DNA of 64,000 nucleotides. Source: Scortum barcoo. Lineage: Eukaryota; Chordata; Actinopteri; Centrarchiformes; Terapontidae. Under the pieces are notes generated by a model, which was not told where the DNA came from, searched no databases, and saw only the letters and a list, made by a program, of their open reading frames with translations. Position numbers and translations under genes: made by a program. Shown here piece by piece: positions 1 through 12,550 of the stretch (positions are counted from its first letter, which is position 1; every line of letters begins with the position of its first letter). The stretch is from positions 6,172,884 through 6,236,883 of the forward strand of contig CM041541.1 of assembly GCA_023238725.1 (NCBI GenBank). The letters run 5' to 3'.

Positions 1-1820
1 ACAATTTAATCTCAAAAGTGTCCCCCGGTGTCAGGATCCAGCACGGGCTGATGTTTGACAGCGCTGACAGACAAATCATGTCAAGGCAACGTCTGCAATA
101 TTGGACAAGAGCAGAAATGTTTTTGGAAGTGCGGCAAAAACTGCTGTCGTAGAAAAATGTGCCTCATTTTCACAGCTGTTTATATTGATTCGGGTTCGCA
201 GTGTGTTTGTGCACTGTGGGCTAATGTCAAATATGAGCCCGGAAAACAGCTACTTTTATTACCACCTCAACTTTCCCCTAGTTCTCTCAGTTTTTTTTTA
301 TTTTTGAATGAAACAAACTTTCTATATCTGTGACTTGGAGGGTGGGGGAAATCTCTCCACCTCGCATCACAGATGAGGCGCAAAGAGGTTGTGAAAGCCT
401 TCCGGGGAAAACGTGTCCTTGAACTGGATGTGTTAATGACTGAACGGGGAAGGCAAGAAAAAAATTATGCAGTACCTCCTCGCAGTATTTTGACTCACTT
501 TTTCTTTTTTTCTTTTGTAGAACATGAATGGCACCTTAGGTTTATTTCAGCTTGGAAATGTGTATGTGGGCAAAGAATTAGAGGCTGCCAGATGCTGGAA
601 AATGTTTTTTGATTTCTCAGAGATTCTTATTGGGCTTCATGCAGCTGAATGTCGCCGCCGCCGTGTTTGTTTGTTTATCCGTGACTGTGCCTGTGCATCT
701 GTGTGTTTTGCGTTGGGGCTGCGCATAAACTGGGAAATACAGAAATTGCAATCCAGCCCAGGAATGGATAGATGAATGTATGAAAAAAAAAACAGCAGCC
801 CTATTTTGTTCTAGGCGGTGACCGTATGTGTGTGTGTTAGTCTTACTAACATTTATCAAGGCCACACACCCTTTTTAAATAGACTGCTTTACTTTACCTT
901 AAGGGCTCAGTTTCTAAGTCAATAAACTCTAGAATGTCCGAACAGATGTTGAGTTTGTATTTTTTTCAACCTGTAACATTTGTCAGTGTTAAAGGTTATT
1001 GAAGTGAGAACTACAGTAGAAGTTTAAAGGAGTGGTGATATTTTGTATTTTCTTACTCAACAAATCTGATATAAACAAACAATGACTTGCTCCTGCTAAC
1101 AAGTATTATGTGCTTATCCAGATTCTGATTCTTCTCCTATAATTGAGCCACACTGTTGCACTGACATGTACCTGCATTAGTACAAACATGTAGTTTATTT
1201 AGACTCAATCCCACAAACACCATCCCGCCATAAATTCTCCTGAGACCAAATATGTATTAATCCGCAGCTAAAAATAGTCCCCTGCAAATGTACTGTGTCC
1301 CCCCGTTTGACTAACAGTACAGTTAATAATGTAAAGTGTATATTTCTGATTATGTCTCTCTATCTTTAAAGCAATGGGCTCACTGCTGAGTGCCATAAAC
1401 AGGGAAAGGAAGTCAGAGTGGTATTGTGAAACAGACTAACACATTAGTTTTTAATATTTAAATATTTTCTCAGCAGAAATGCCTGTCACTGGTTCCAACT
1501 TCTCAAATTTGAATATTTGCTTTTTTTTTTTTTAGTCTTCTATGATAGTGGCTTTGCTTTTTTACTCTGTTGTTTGGACAAAACAAGCAACCTAAAGACC
1601 TCACTAAGAGGTCACATTATTTCTGATGGACCTTTTTTTACTTTTGTCTGACATTTTGTACACCATTACATAGTAATTGTCACATGTCTGTGTTTATATG
1701 TGATACATCATTTTATTCCAAATAAAATTAGTTAACAGGTGATATATCAAATTAAATTGTCATGTGAATCATATGATTGGTCCATACTTCCTCTACATTT
1801 GTGTGTGTGTGTCCCTTCAG
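1..1820 (+). other. Partial intron upstream of the first visible exon
   Basis: No exon of the missing N-terminal part (Walker A region) can be recognised here. The stretch is AT-rich with short T and A runs. It contains one copy of the dispersed repeat family also seen near 3.8, 12.3 and 46.5 kb. It ends in a short TG run and a normal acceptor directly before 1821. Short open frames in 55-865 have no codon structure or recognisable domain. Confidence 0.8.
1084..1450 (+). repeat. Unnamed dispersed repeat, copy 1 (plus orientation)
   Basis: This stretch aligns colinearly by eye with 12121-12550. Shared blocks include CTAACAAGTATTATGTG, CACACTGTTGCACTG, CAGCTAAAAATA and CAGACTAACACATT. It also aligns with the reverse complement of segments near 3.7-3.97 and 46.34-46.70 kb. 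No coding capacity and no clear terminal inverted repeats were seen, so the class is unknown. Confidence 0.65.
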
Positions 1821-2052
1821 GGGTATCAGCAGCAGTAAGGTGACGGTGCTGGGTTACGGCCTGCTCACCACGGATGCACGTCCCTTGGTGGAGGCTCTGA
1901 GCAGGCAGAAGTTCGCCGTGGTCGTGGTGGACGAGTCCCATTACCTGAAATCCAGGAACGCGGCACGGACTAAGATCCTGGTCCCTTTCATTCAGAGCGC
2001 CAAGCGGGCCATCCTGCTCACCGGTACCCCGGCCCTGGGTCGACCTGAGGAG
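1821..2052 (+). CDS. zranb3: zranb3 exon: SNF2 helicase motifs II and III
   Basis: This is the first exon visible. It begins with the last base of a split codon after an acceptor reading ...TGTCCCTTCAG, then 77 complete codons follow and it ends in phase 0 at GAG|GTAATA. It encodes residues 1-77 of the visible protein. The Walker B / motif II tetrad DESH is at 1930-1941, and motif III (TGTP, 2020-2031) is followed by ALGRPEE. DESH in place of the general DEAH/DExH pattern is typical of the ZRANB3/SMARCAL1 branch of SNF2 proteins. The aspartate and glutamate coordinate Mg-ATP. No damage is seen. The start codon used by the gene is not here, since earlier exons are outside the window. Confidence 0.96.
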
Positions 2053-3100
2053 GTAATAAAATCTGACTAAATGAATATTGACTGATGCCTCATATGCTTT
2101 GAAATTTTAATTTAGAAGAAACAGTGTGGATAAATGTAAGAAAAAACACTGAGCAGATTATAAAAGGAACATCTATATGCTTCAAAAGAGACTCGGAGCC
2201 CGCCCTCATGAAGAAAGATTAATAGGCTACAGAGCTAACTCGGGGCTCAGCTCTGGCTTCTCACAAAGGTGTTACGCTCTACAGCGCAGGTAGATCGCCA
2301 TGGTAACTTGCTCCAGAGAAGGTTACGCTCAGATCCAGCGTTCAAAAAGTCAATTAACTCTCTCCGGCATCACTTATCCTCGAGGATCCCGTGGACTTAT
2401 TTCAATAACCTTTGTTGCAAAAACTTCATTTACAAAGCCTGATATGAACAGACACTGCACCGCAATAAATGAGACAAGTAATAAAAAGAAGTGCACAGGG
2501 GGGGGGAACTATTGAATTTAGAGACAATAAGAAGGGCTGTTCACAGGACAACAGTGTTTGGAGAGCGGCAGAGCCATTCCCCTCTCCATAATGATTTATT
2601 ATATCATTTTTATATACAATATATTGAAGCAGTAGATTGCAGCCATATTCCATCATTGCAGCCGTGGAAGATGAAGTGGACTTGGTGAATAGGAAATCTT
2701 TTCACAGCCTCAATTTGAAGCCACAGTACAGTATCAATAACAAGCACTGTATGTCCACTGTACCCTAATGATAGGGCAGTGATACGGCTTTGTGCTCAGC
2801 CATTTACACTGTCTCTCCCTCCAGTCACCCTCTCTCGCCTCAGCAGCAGCATTACTTTTGGCTTTTTCTGTGTTTTTATGCCGCTCATGTGATCGAGCAA
2901 ATAACTATGTTTAAGTTGTCAATTTATTTACTGTATTTCCAAATGATCAAAGATTACACAGAGACTAATTTCTCATTATCTTCAAGATAACCTCGGCCTT
3001 TTGCCATCACAGCTATTGACACAACTATTGATTGTGTTCAAAATTTTGCAGCATGGTTCATTACAGATCCACACTTGCTGTACAGAACATCCTGTTTGCG

Positions 3101-3125
3101 ACACACACACACACACACACACACA
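3101..3125. repeat. (AC)n microsatellite
   Basis: An uninterrupted AC run of 25 bases lies inside the intron; no other role is evident. Confidence 0.9.
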
Positions 3126-3679
3126 GACAAGGCAGCATAATTATTCATAACCTGCAGTGTAACTTTTTTTAGTGTTTTTTTTTTTTTCCTATCTGAGTCA
3201 ACCTGTGTTTCATATTGACAATAATCCAACTTTATTTATGCAGAAGATGCTTAAAATCATCAAAAAAACAATACAAATCAAACTTTTTTTCTTCTTTCAG
3301 GAAAATAGTAGTTAAAGCCCCTAAAAACTAAAAATTAAATCTTGAATATTTGTCTATTTAATTAAACATTCATGACAAAAAAAGCATGTTAAAGTTAAGA
3401 AAAACCTCCTTAGGTATTATTTATTAAGAATTTAACATTGAAAAACTCAGCTTGGACTGCGTGGGTGTTGCAAATGTTGCTTAATCCTGATTGGTCTCAT
3501 GGAGATGTATGACATCACCTTTTCCCCTCCGAGCCACACCCACCTCACACAGCTGAGGATCGCGCAGACGACGCAGCACAGACATAAAACTCTCATGAAA
3601 AACAACCACAGCTGATTGTCATAAGAGGACGATTTTGAAAACAGGATTTCAGGGCCTCATTTTGTATTTTCCTCATTGC

Positions 3680-3970
3680 CACTAAGCGCCAACCTCATAT
3701 GTTACTACTAAAAAAAATAAATCTTTAAAAACTACTCACAAATATATAGTTTAATTGCTAACACAGTCTAGTTTTTCACAAACACGTGAAGATGATGCAT
3801 TTATTTGGGACTATTTTCAGCTGCGGACAACAATCACATTCTTGTGACTTTTTCTGGCAGCAGGAAGGTGTGTGTGGGACTCAGTCAAAATAAACCAGTG
3901 TGTGTGTGTGTTCATGGTAATGAAGGAATATGTCACCTAGTACAACAGTGTACCTTACTTATTATTTTTT
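3680..3970 (-). repeat. Unnamed dispersed repeat, copy 2 (minus orientation)
   Basis: Read on the minus strand it follows the order of the copies at 1084-1450 and 12121-12550: a TTGTACTAGGTGACATATTCC block, then AACACACACACACTGGTTTA, then CGCAGCTGAAAATAGTCCC. It is closest to the other minus copy at 46340-46700, sharing TTTGGGACTATTTTCAGCTG and TTCATGGTAATGAAGGAA on the plus strand. Boundaries are approximate. Confidence 0.6.
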
Positions 3971-6584
3971 AGTAGTTTTTGGACAACAATGGAACTGAGG
4001 AATAAGATACATCTGGCTTTGATACACACACACATTATTTGTTAGCACATTCGTTGTTGGTTTGGGTCTTTTGACATTAGAAAACACAGACCTTTTCTTT
4101 AGAAAAGAAATTTAAAATGAATATGTGAATCATAAATGAGATGATTAAAAAGCCCAATTACAGATATGTTCTCAAATTTAATCTTAAGCGACACTCCGGT
4201 ATATATATATCAGGTCAGGATCTTATCAGTGAAATCAGATAGGAGACCGTGAAGAGTCTCAGAAGTTATTTATAAAAAAGGTTCAACCAGTGTGAAGCTA
4301 AATCAGGTGTGTTTTCACATTTGTTACATAAAAACGTGTTTGTTAAACTACGTCACCCGTCACCCAGGATCAACATCGTAGGCTTGGTGTCGTCTACGTT
4401 AAAGTGTCTGTGCGAGACGGGAATTTGGATCCCGCTGTCATCGAACTGCTGCGTTGCTTTGAGGAAAACTTAATTACTGCCTGGACCCGATCATGATAAT
4501 TAACTGATGAAATTCAGGCAGCTAATTAATTCCAAAACGGAGTGAAGTTAGTGCTTGTAAGAAATCTCAAGAAGGTGTATCATCGCGAAAGTGTGTGTGT
4601 GCGCTGCGCCCTTACGTGTGTGTGATACATGCCATCCTGTCTTTGCCACTGCCTGCCTTGCAGTGGTGAGGTTAGTTTTTAGATTATCATCTCTCTCCTG
4701 CTCTCTCTCTCTCTCTGCCTCTAGAATCTGAAACTGAATATAACATTTTATCATCCGCAGCATAAACCTGATAAGCCCTGTCCCTGCCTCTGTGCCAGTC
4801 TCCTCACTGCCATCATTACTCACTGTGGCTCTGACATCGAGTTAGCACACAGCTCAGGGCATGCTGCACCGTTCATGATGTGCCCTCATTCCACCCACCT
4901 ATTATATCAACAGTGTGGGGGGGGGGATGCAAAGCTCCTGTTGAACAAGTGCTGAATTTGGAATAGCGCTCTCACTGTGGCTGCTTATTCAGATCGCCTT
5001 GCTGATGATTACCTGTCATTACTTCAGAAATTGCTGCAAATATTGAAAATTGACGGGGATGTGGCGGGTACACACAGGCGCACTGATGTCGCACACAAAC
5101 ACACACACTCTGGGAGCTTTGTTGCATCCTTTGATGCATACACACTCTTTACCTACTTACTCTGGTATTTTGAAAATCAAGCGATGCAAAGATCTTGCAT
5201 GTCAGCAGTTATTTAGCAGCAGTAGGTCGATTTTCCTCATCTGTATGTGATTTAATTTTCAAACCAGTTTTTAGTTTTCTTCTCTGGCTGCACAGTGGTT
5301 TGACCTGGTTAATTGCAGCTGACACAAATTACCAGGCAGTTGCACAACACAGGACTGGTAAACTAGGCGAAGGACAGCAGGACCTTGAATAAATTGCACA
5401 CAAGATGCGCCGCGTGACAGCAGACTAATCATGAGCACCGGTAAGGTCTGTGTTTAAAGCCAAAAAAAGCTCTTGCTACTTTGAGTTACTGCATGCGGCT
5501 TTCAAAAACGAAAAGGTGAGGAAAAACTGAAATAGTGTGCAATCTTAATGCCTGTCAGTTTGTTGGAGGAGAACTTGTACAAGATGTGATGCTGAAATAA
5601 CTTTTTTAAGTAACAGTTCGGCATTTGGGGTAAGAGGACAGAAGTGATCATTCAAGCATAGCTATGGAGGCTGCATCTTTTAAATAGTATTTTATGATTG
5701 AAGTGTGTATCAGAGGCAAGCAGAGACAAATGAATGACCACTAAAGCAAGACCTTTAAGAAACATTGGCTACTGTGGACACAAGTGGCAACTACAGGGTA
5801 AGGGATGTCCTCTGGTGTGTTTAACCTCTGTGGTAAAATCACTGGAACATTTAGATGGGACATGGAAACAACAGCAACAGCAGTGCAAGTAGAGAAGAGT
5901 TGTAAAGCCAGCAAACTGATGAGTTAGTAATGTTAGTTACACAGCAATATTTAACTAAAGTTTGCTAACATCAGCCACCATGAGCTACCGGTCATACCAC
6001 ACCAGGTAAGACCCGCAACGATAATTTGAGAAATGATGCATTATGGTCTTTATGCAATCAACTTTTCGTATGTTAGAGAAGAAAGTGTTATTTCCTCTTT
6101 GAAAGTTAGCACTGTCTTAAAAAAGAGACTTTGCGACTTGCTAAATTGTGGCCAGAAGTGATATTTACTGAATAATGGTAAACGCTAAAATACAGCCATA
6201 CAAGCCAGCAGACTAATATCAGTTACACTTGCACACACAACTTGCTGAAAGTTCACTATAATAGTTCAAATGAGGCTGTGTAAGCTGTAAGAGTAAATCT
6301 TTTTTTATAGCGCAACTTTTCATTGGAAGAAGGTTTTTTTCTTCTTTCAAGTTATGTAGTCTCACTTAAAGGTGTGTCATTATTTAATGGATAAGATGGC
6401 AAATAGGACAGTTTGTACTGCTATTTTTTTTTTTAAAAAAGGAGGTGAATATATGAGAGCTTGAGAGGGATTTTACAATTACAAGGAAACTAATTTAAAA
6501 AATTGAAATATTATCACACACACATTTGTTGTCCAGAGTCTCTGTAAAATGTGTGGTTTAGCACAGACTTGCTGTTAAAGTCAT

Positions 6585-6589
<5 letters not shown>

Positions 6590-6624
<35 letters not shown>
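6590..6624. repeat. (TG)n microsatellite against a 3' splice site
   Basis: A pure TG run of about 35 bases ends nine bases before the acceptor-exon border at 6633/6634, so it takes the place of the usual polypyrimidine tract. UG-rich RNA next to 3' splice sites is a known binding site for TDP-43 and CELF-type factors; a role here is inferred. Confidence 0.9.
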
Positions 6625-6626
<2 letters not shown>

Positions 6627-6633
6627 TTCACAG

Positions 6634-6719
6634 CTGTTCATGCAGATCGATTCGCTCTACCCAAAGATGTTCGGAACCTGGACCGACTACGCCAAGAAAT
6701 ACTGCAACGCACATTACAG
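6634..6719 (+). CDS. zranb3: zranb3 exon: SNF2 core after motif III
   Basis: This exon has 28 codons plus two bases, residues 78-105. It begins LFMQIDSLYP, which continues the GRPEE of the previous exon as in other ZRANB3 proteins, and contains FGTWTDYAKKYCNAHY. The acceptor is TTTCACAG after a long TG run; the donor is ACAG|GTGAAT. The split arginine codon (AG|G) is completed at 7904. It belongs to the first RecA-like lobe of the motor. The order of exons and the frame leave little doubt. Confidence 0.95.
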
Positions 6720-7903
6720 GTGAATCTCCATCACACACACAAGCACAGACAGACAGACTGTATATTTTCTAATTGCTCTACTTCACATGTGGAATATATA
6801 ATTATCCCAATACTCTTTTAATGGTACTACCTCAGTTTGGTCTGTCCTTATTTCGTATGCTCTTAATTCTTAGTTTAGTGGAATTAGCAGAGTTTCAATC
6901 GCTCTCACCTACCATTTAATTTCACTGTGTTTCAAGTGTCTGCTAGGATAAGGTGGGCTGTACCTGAGCCTCGAGCGGCGGTGCTGCCGAGTCGAGGGTT
7001 TGTTGTCAGAGCCAGACCACGACTGAAGCCAAGCGTTAAATGCCAACTGGCTGCCAGTTTCCAGTGACGATCAGTTACACGTGTGAACAAACACATCAAA
7101 TGCATTGTTTTGGATGTCCATCAAAGTCGACAGCTCGGCCGGCGATGGGCCTGGTGCCATTAATGATAACACTTTGTATATAATAGCACTCAGTGTGGCT
7201 GGGGAATGCCGCTCTGAGCCACGCAGAGACACATTCACACAAAAAATCACACGCGCACAGAGGCTCAAGGCAGCGTCACGTGAGCAAAGTCCATCCGCTG
7301 TGGTCCTTTGAAAACAGTGTCCCTTATTGTGGGAAATGGCAGCAGCCCAGCACAGCCTCGCAGCTGGAAAGCTGCTGGTTCGAATCCCCTCACCAGGCAG
7401 AAACATTCATTTAGAAGAGTGAGTCAGTTTCTCTTTCCTCAGCAACTACAAGTTTAAATACCGAAGTGTAAAAACAGCAAATTTTGGCAGTGCCTCGTTA
7501 AGTTTGTCCACATTTGCAGCCAATATGGCAGATAACCAGGCTTTGTGTGGAGGGCCAGTTCTATTCTAACAATCCATTTGGCTGATGAATTGTGAAAGTT
7601 GCCGGCGAGTTTTGGGATAAACCTGCTGCTGTGGCCATTAGACAAAATAGTTTCCTGCTCTGTAAAGTGCCCTTAAGCAAAAAACTGATCCCCCGACTGC
7701 TCCAGCAGAGCTGCTCAGCAGTAAACGATGGAAGGCTGCTGTGGTGCCGGGGAGCTCCCAGGTGGGAATGTTTAAATGTGTTTAACTATTCCTTGAGGGC
7801 ATTGCTGTAAATAAGTGTGTTTTCTTACCAAGTTTCTCTCAGTTAGGGATGTGTATAAAACGCATCGGCAGCCACAGCTTCTCGCTCTCTCACTCCATTG
7901 CAG
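6720..7903 (+). other. Intron (1.2 kb)
   Basis: It has no exon. Its main content is a decayed tRNA-derived SINE at about 7325-7770. The acceptor at its end is CACTCCATTGCAG. Confidence 0.85.
7325..7770 (+). mobile_element. Decayed tRNA-derived SINE
   Basis: A pol III B box reading GGTTCGAATCC is at 7377-7387, and an A-box-like TGGCAGCAGCC lies about 40 bases upstream at 7337. The intervening GCCTCGCAGCTGGAA resembles the tRNA-derived heads of teleost SINEs. The later piece TGCCCTTAAGCAAAAAACTG with CCCCCGACTGCTCC (about 7667-7702) resembles the body block common in fish SINEs. The middle (7440-7620) is unassigned and may be a separate insertion. Exact ends and the family name are uncertain. 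Confidence 0.5.
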
Positions 7904-8075
7904 GTACTTTGGGCCGCGCAGGCAGTGGGACTGCCGCGGCGCGTCCAACCTGGAGGAGCTGCACCAGCGGCTGAGCCGGATCATGATCCGCCGTCTCAAG
8001 GCAGAAGTGCTCAGTCAGCTGCCCCCCAAAATCCGCCAGCGTATCCCCTTCGACCTGCCTAAGGAGGCCGCAAAG
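7904..8075 (+). CDS. zranb3: zranb3 exon: SNF2 inter-lobe region
   Basis: The first base completes the arginine codon split with the previous exon, then 57 codons (residues 107-163) run to AAAG|GTACAT in phase 0. It encodes YFGRRQWDCRGASNLEELHQ, then IMIRRLKAEVLSQLPPK and QRIPFDLP. This is the ZRANB3/SMARCAL1 version of the stretch joining the two RecA lobes, with the MIRR(L/T)K...LPPK pattern widely kept in SNF2 ATPases. The exon is GC-rich compared with its introns and shows no defect. Confidence 0.96.
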
Positions 8076-11000
8076 GTACATGTTTGGACATAGATGACTA
8101 ATGAGTCAAGTAATGTATGTTTCCACGTTTTCTAGCTCTGCAACTAACAATATATTAATAATGAAATGATAAATAATTTTGTGTACAGAATGTCAGAGAA
8201 TAATAAGATTCCCCAGGTGACATTATTAAATGTCTTGTTTTGTCCGTCCAACTGTGCAAAACAGTTTGAGAGGCAGGAACTTGGAAATGTTAGAAAATGA
8301 CTCAAATACATTCATTAATTAATTATCAAAATAGTTCCCAAGTAATTCTATGCTGATTGACTAAATGTCTAATCATTTCTGCTCTACCTTCCTCACACGT
8401 GCCTGGCCCCAATCCAAATGTAGCATTATGTTTAAATATCCAGGCGCGTGTCACATGTGCCACTCGATTGATGCAGGTGCCGCAGTTTCATGCTGTTAAG
8501 TAAAATTAAATTCTGTTATCTCCGCGTCCTTGTGTTTCTCACCACACAGGGAGTGATTAATTGAAATATAGACTGCCTCTCAGTCGTCACCATTTCATTT
8601 TTTGCTGCTGCTGTCTTTAACTTTTGTCACAACTCATTCTGAGGGGCGATAAATCATTTTAAGTCAAGCATTGGGCGAAAAAATGGGCCTCATTCCCCCT
8701 CTTTATTTCTGTTACAGCGTGGCTCTGATGACACGTCGCTGGCAGCTGCATTAATATTGTCTAATTGTCCCGACCACTGACACAGCTAAACTTGTTATGT
8801 TTTCGTCTGCTGACTTCTGACAGCTCCTCAGCCAAATCAGATTCTTCTCGGGTAACGTGTTTTTCTGAAAACCTGCCCACAAACAGAGCGGAGCAGATCG
8901 GCCTCACATAGACACGTTTGTGTAGTCAGTCAGTTTTATATCATGGGAAACTGAACGTATTTACATTTTTGATTATTGGTCAGACAAAACAAGCACTTCA
9001 AAGGCGTCACCTTGGGCTGTTAGAAATTGTGATGAGCATTTTTAACTTTTTTTATAGACAAACAATGAACAGATGAACCAGTAATAAAAATAATTGCTGT
9101 TTCCATCATATCATGTGGCTGCAAATGAGTGGGATGTAGTCCACTCATACATCACGGGTCTTGCTTCTGTTTGGATCTGTGAAAACTGCCTATTGCTGCT
9201 CTAAGAGTAAATAACTCCCCTTTAGCATGAGCTGAGATACACCAAGGTCTGTGTGTGTGTGTGTTCCCTTTCCACCGTCGTAAAGAGGATACCAGAGTAT
9301 TTGTAGAGTAAATGTCATGTTTCGTGTGTAGGTGTTTGCGTCTCTTTTAGCCTCCCCAAAGTTATGGCTGCGGTTTCTGCCTCCCACGCCACGCCGGGTG
9401 CATGTGAGCGTGCACGTGAATGCAAATTCGGCTTTGCCAGCGCGTCTCCTGTGCTCTCCGTGTTGGGTCACCGGTGTCAAGGCTACGAGGGGGTTAGCCC
9501 CCCGCTGGGAGCAACCGGCATCGGCAACAATACACACTTCGAAGCGTCCACTAAGAGGCCTTTGTTATATTATGTATCGTATCAGCAGGAGTGAGAAAAC
9601 ACAGGAGGAGCTCTTTCAGCACTAATTACGCTCCGAGCTGCCATCCCAGGAATGACACAATAATAAGGAAGTTGCTGGGAAAAGTGATGATGCAGGATTT
9701 TTACCCCCAATCTCCCTAAATGTTAAGGGACGCTTTAATTGGGGACTAAATATGGTCAGTGTTTCCACATGACGGTGCCAAATAGGCCAGCGGACGCAAG
9801 CACAGAACAGTTGGAAAAGTTCATGTCATCTTTTGTAGTAGCTTTTGCGTTGCTCTCTTATCTCAAGTTGGCTGAAACAGCAGCTTTGAATGCGTAATAT
9901 CCTCAGAGAAATGAGCGTGGAGATCATTTGTCTTTGGTGAAAACAAAAAGCACCGCTGGCTGTTGGGCCTTTTTTTTTCTTGTATACATAATTTCTTCAT
10001 GAGATGAATGTGCCAGTGTTTTTTTTTTTTTTTTAACAGGTATTTGTCCACTGAGAAGAATAGACAGACATTTCATCCTCTCAGCTAAGTGGACTGGATT
10101 TAAGGGAGGAGAAAGGGAGGTTTGAAGTGGCCAGTCACCCAAAAGCGATGGCCATTGTGCTTCCCACAAGCACGGAAATGTGAACAAAATAAAACATAAA
10201 AGACTAGTTGGACATTATTTTCCTCTAAACAAACTGTCTTTTGAAGCGTGGTTTTGCTAACTGGCGATATATACGTAGACCAGGACCACTCACCAGTTCA
10301 GCCTCGTTCCTCCTGTCTCATTTTCTCCCTAATGATGGCTTTTATCTTCCACAGCAGACACTTTTTATGCCCCTGCTGCCCTTTACGTTTTCAGCCCTGG
10401 CCTTCTGTCAGTGTTAGTCTAGTGAATATCATCAAGGGTGGAGTGTTTAGCCACTCACCCCCCCCCCCTCACCAGCCATCCCCAGCAGATTATAAAGCAA
10501 TGCTTGAATGCAAGATTTTTAATTAGAAATAAACATTGAGAGACAGTCGAGGCTGTGTGTATGCGGCTGCTGCTGAGTGAAACATCTGAGACAACACATA
10601 AAGGAAAACGCATCCTTGTGTCCCTGCAATATGATGCTGTTTATTCATACAGCCGTCCTTGACTTTGACGAGGTATGAATCCACTGAAATGCTAATTATT
10701 TCACTAAACGGTGCAAAGCTTTTCACATTTCACCAAAATCTCCTCCCCGTCTGATGCGGCCGCGGAACTTGCTTTTCTTTTCGCCGGAGAAGCCTCCGTC
10801 ACACGAGTGTGTGCGCTCGCATTAATAAGGCTTCTCTCCATTTCTCACTCTTTTTTCCCCTTCCCCTCCGCCGACCCCCCTCGCGCGCCCATCATTATGT
10901 GTATGTATGTGCTTAATCACGCGCGGACCTCCTCCTTCCTCCGGCTCGCCATATGCTTCACAGTTTTGCATCATTTGATATGCAGCGCTTTAAGAAAGTG

Positions 11001-11867
11001 TTCATTCCTGTTGAATTTTTACACTTTTTTTTTTGGGGGGGGGTGTTGCAGCCTGGATACAGACAGATTAAACTGAGAGTGTTAACTGAAGGCAAAAAAT
11101 AACCTCTAATGACATAGTGGTTTAAAGTTAGACGATTTTTTTTTAAAGTCAAGGGGATTCAGCTCTCTTCTGAGGCACTTTAAATTATAGGCACACTAGG
11201 TTTGCTGCATGAAAATTTAATCAAATCAAGCTGCAGCTATTCCATAGAGCATCCTACTTCATATTCCCACATGCCTTGTTGCTTCACAGTGCCAGGTATT
11301 GAGGAAAAATACCTGAATCCTGCTGTTAATTGACTAAGTGTCATATGAGTCCTGCTTTAATGATAAACGGGACTAACCTACATGCCGGCAGCAAACGCGC
11401 GGCCTCGCTGAGCGTCTTGTTTATGAGCGGGAGGCAGCATCTGCTTGCTCCTCACCGGATCTCCTCTCCCGCCTTAAATACTTCTCGCCAATCACCTTGA
11501 GAGAGCACGCGAGGCGCCTTTGATTTATTGTACCAGCCCGGCTGCTTCTCCATCTTCGACCCCGGCTTGTCACAAGGCGGCTATAATTGGGAGATGCTCA
11601 TGACCCACCTAACACAGCAGCCCAGTCGGAGGGGGTGGCTTCCTTGGGAATTCTCCATCTCTCTCTCTCTTTTTTTTCCTCCCTCTTTCTTTCTTTCTCT
11701 TCCAGGAAAAGTAGGACACCCAGCAGCACCATTAATTGTTTTGCCCTTTATATCTCAAAAACAGTAGAGAACAAGAGAGTGAGAAGGAAGGAAGGAAGGA
11801 AGGAAGGGGGGGGGTGAAGACACGAAGGACGCAGCCTCACTGTCTTTGCTCTCTCCTTGCTTTGCAG
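8076..11867 (+). other. Intron (3.8 kb)
   Basis: No exon is recognisable. Some stretches (about 9330-9540, 10740-10950 and 11380-11640) are richer in GC than usual for these introns and could be conserved non-coding DNA, but this cannot be judged from one genome. A GAAG tetranucleotide run followed by a G tract (11782-11814) lies about 50 bases before the next exon. Confidence 0.8.
11782..11814. repeat. (GAAG)n plus G-tract low-complexity run
   Basis: About six GAAG units run straight into a homopurine G tract of nine bases. The tract is close to the downstream acceptor at 11867. Confidence 0.85.
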
Positions 11868-12002
11868 GAGGCCTCGGCCAGCTTCGCGGAGTGGGAGAGG
11901 CTGATGAAGGGCCTCGGGTCGGGGGTCGCCATCGCGGACAACCCCTTCACTCAGGTCATGAGCCTGGTCACACAGATGTACAAGCAGACAGCCATTGCCA
12001 AG
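11868..12002 (+). CDS. zranb3: zranb3 exon: start of second helicase lobe
   Basis: This exon has exactly 45 codons, phase 0 at both ends, residues 164-208. It encodes EASASFAEWERLMKG, a short variable GSGVAIADN segment, and then MSLVTQMYKQTAIAK, which matches the vertebrate ZRANB3 pattern (ITRMFKQTAIAK). The acceptor is CTTTGCAG and the donor AAG|GTATTG. Because the exon is symmetric, skipping it would keep the frame. Confidence 0.95.
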
Positions 12003-12120
12003 GTATTGGGAGATCAGGTGGTGCTGGAGAACATCTTTTTTTTTTTTTTTTTTACTACCACAGCCCATGTCATTATACAGTGTAACCTCAGTGGATAAGG
12101 CTGGCGATGTTTTATATTTT

Positions 12121-12550
12121 TCTGCATCCTACTAACAAGTATTATGTGTGTGTGCGTGTACACAAAGCCTGATATATCTTCTCTCTCTGTGACATAAAGC
12201 TCCATTCATTCATTCACTCCGTCTTTGAGTCACACTGTTGCACTGGGTGACTTGTTCCATCATTATGATGAACACGGACGCTGTGGTTGAATGACACAAA
12301 CACACTGCTCTGCTGCTGTAAATACTTGCCATATGTGTATTAATTGGCAGCTAAAAATATTCCCTAAGAAATGCAGTTTACTCCTGTTTGAGTAACATTT
12401 GGTAAAAAACTACACTGCCCAGCTGTTGCGATAAACTAAATATTTGTAACCAGTTGATTAACTGATTTGGGACTGAGTGTCACAAACAGGGTAGGGAAAT
12501 AAAAAAAAGTACTGAGAGGCAGACTAACACATTGTTGGTCGTGGTCTTTC
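12121..12550 (+). repeat. Unnamed dispersed repeat, copy 3 (plus orientation)
   Basis: It is colinear with 1084-1450, and the reverse complements of about 3680-3970 and 46340-46700 are colinear with it. Recognisable blocks are CTAACAAGTATTATGTGTG, TCACACTGTTGCACTGGGTG, GTATTAATTGGCAGCTAAAA and CAGACTAACACATTG. No open frame or terminal inverted repeat is evident. Confidence 0.65.

Larger units (their letters stand above)
2053..6633 (+). other. Intron (4.6 kb)
   Basis: It is AT-rich and has no recognisable exon. It holds a CA microsatellite (3101-3125), a minus-orientation copy of the dispersed repeat (about 3680-3970), short CA/TG runs near 4020, 4590 and 5095, a CT run near 4700 and a G run at 4917-4926. 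A TG array abuts the downstream acceptor. Confidence 0.85.

Noticed and set aside
1..1820. Search for the missing Walker A exon
   Set aside because: No stretch encoding a GKT/GKS loop with flanking helicase sequence and splice sites was found, so the exon must lie left of the window.
7377..7387. Functional tRNA gene suggested by a perfect B box
   Set aside because: No cloverleaf with acceptor-stem pairing can be made around it, and the A box is degraded; a tRNA-derived SINE explains it better.
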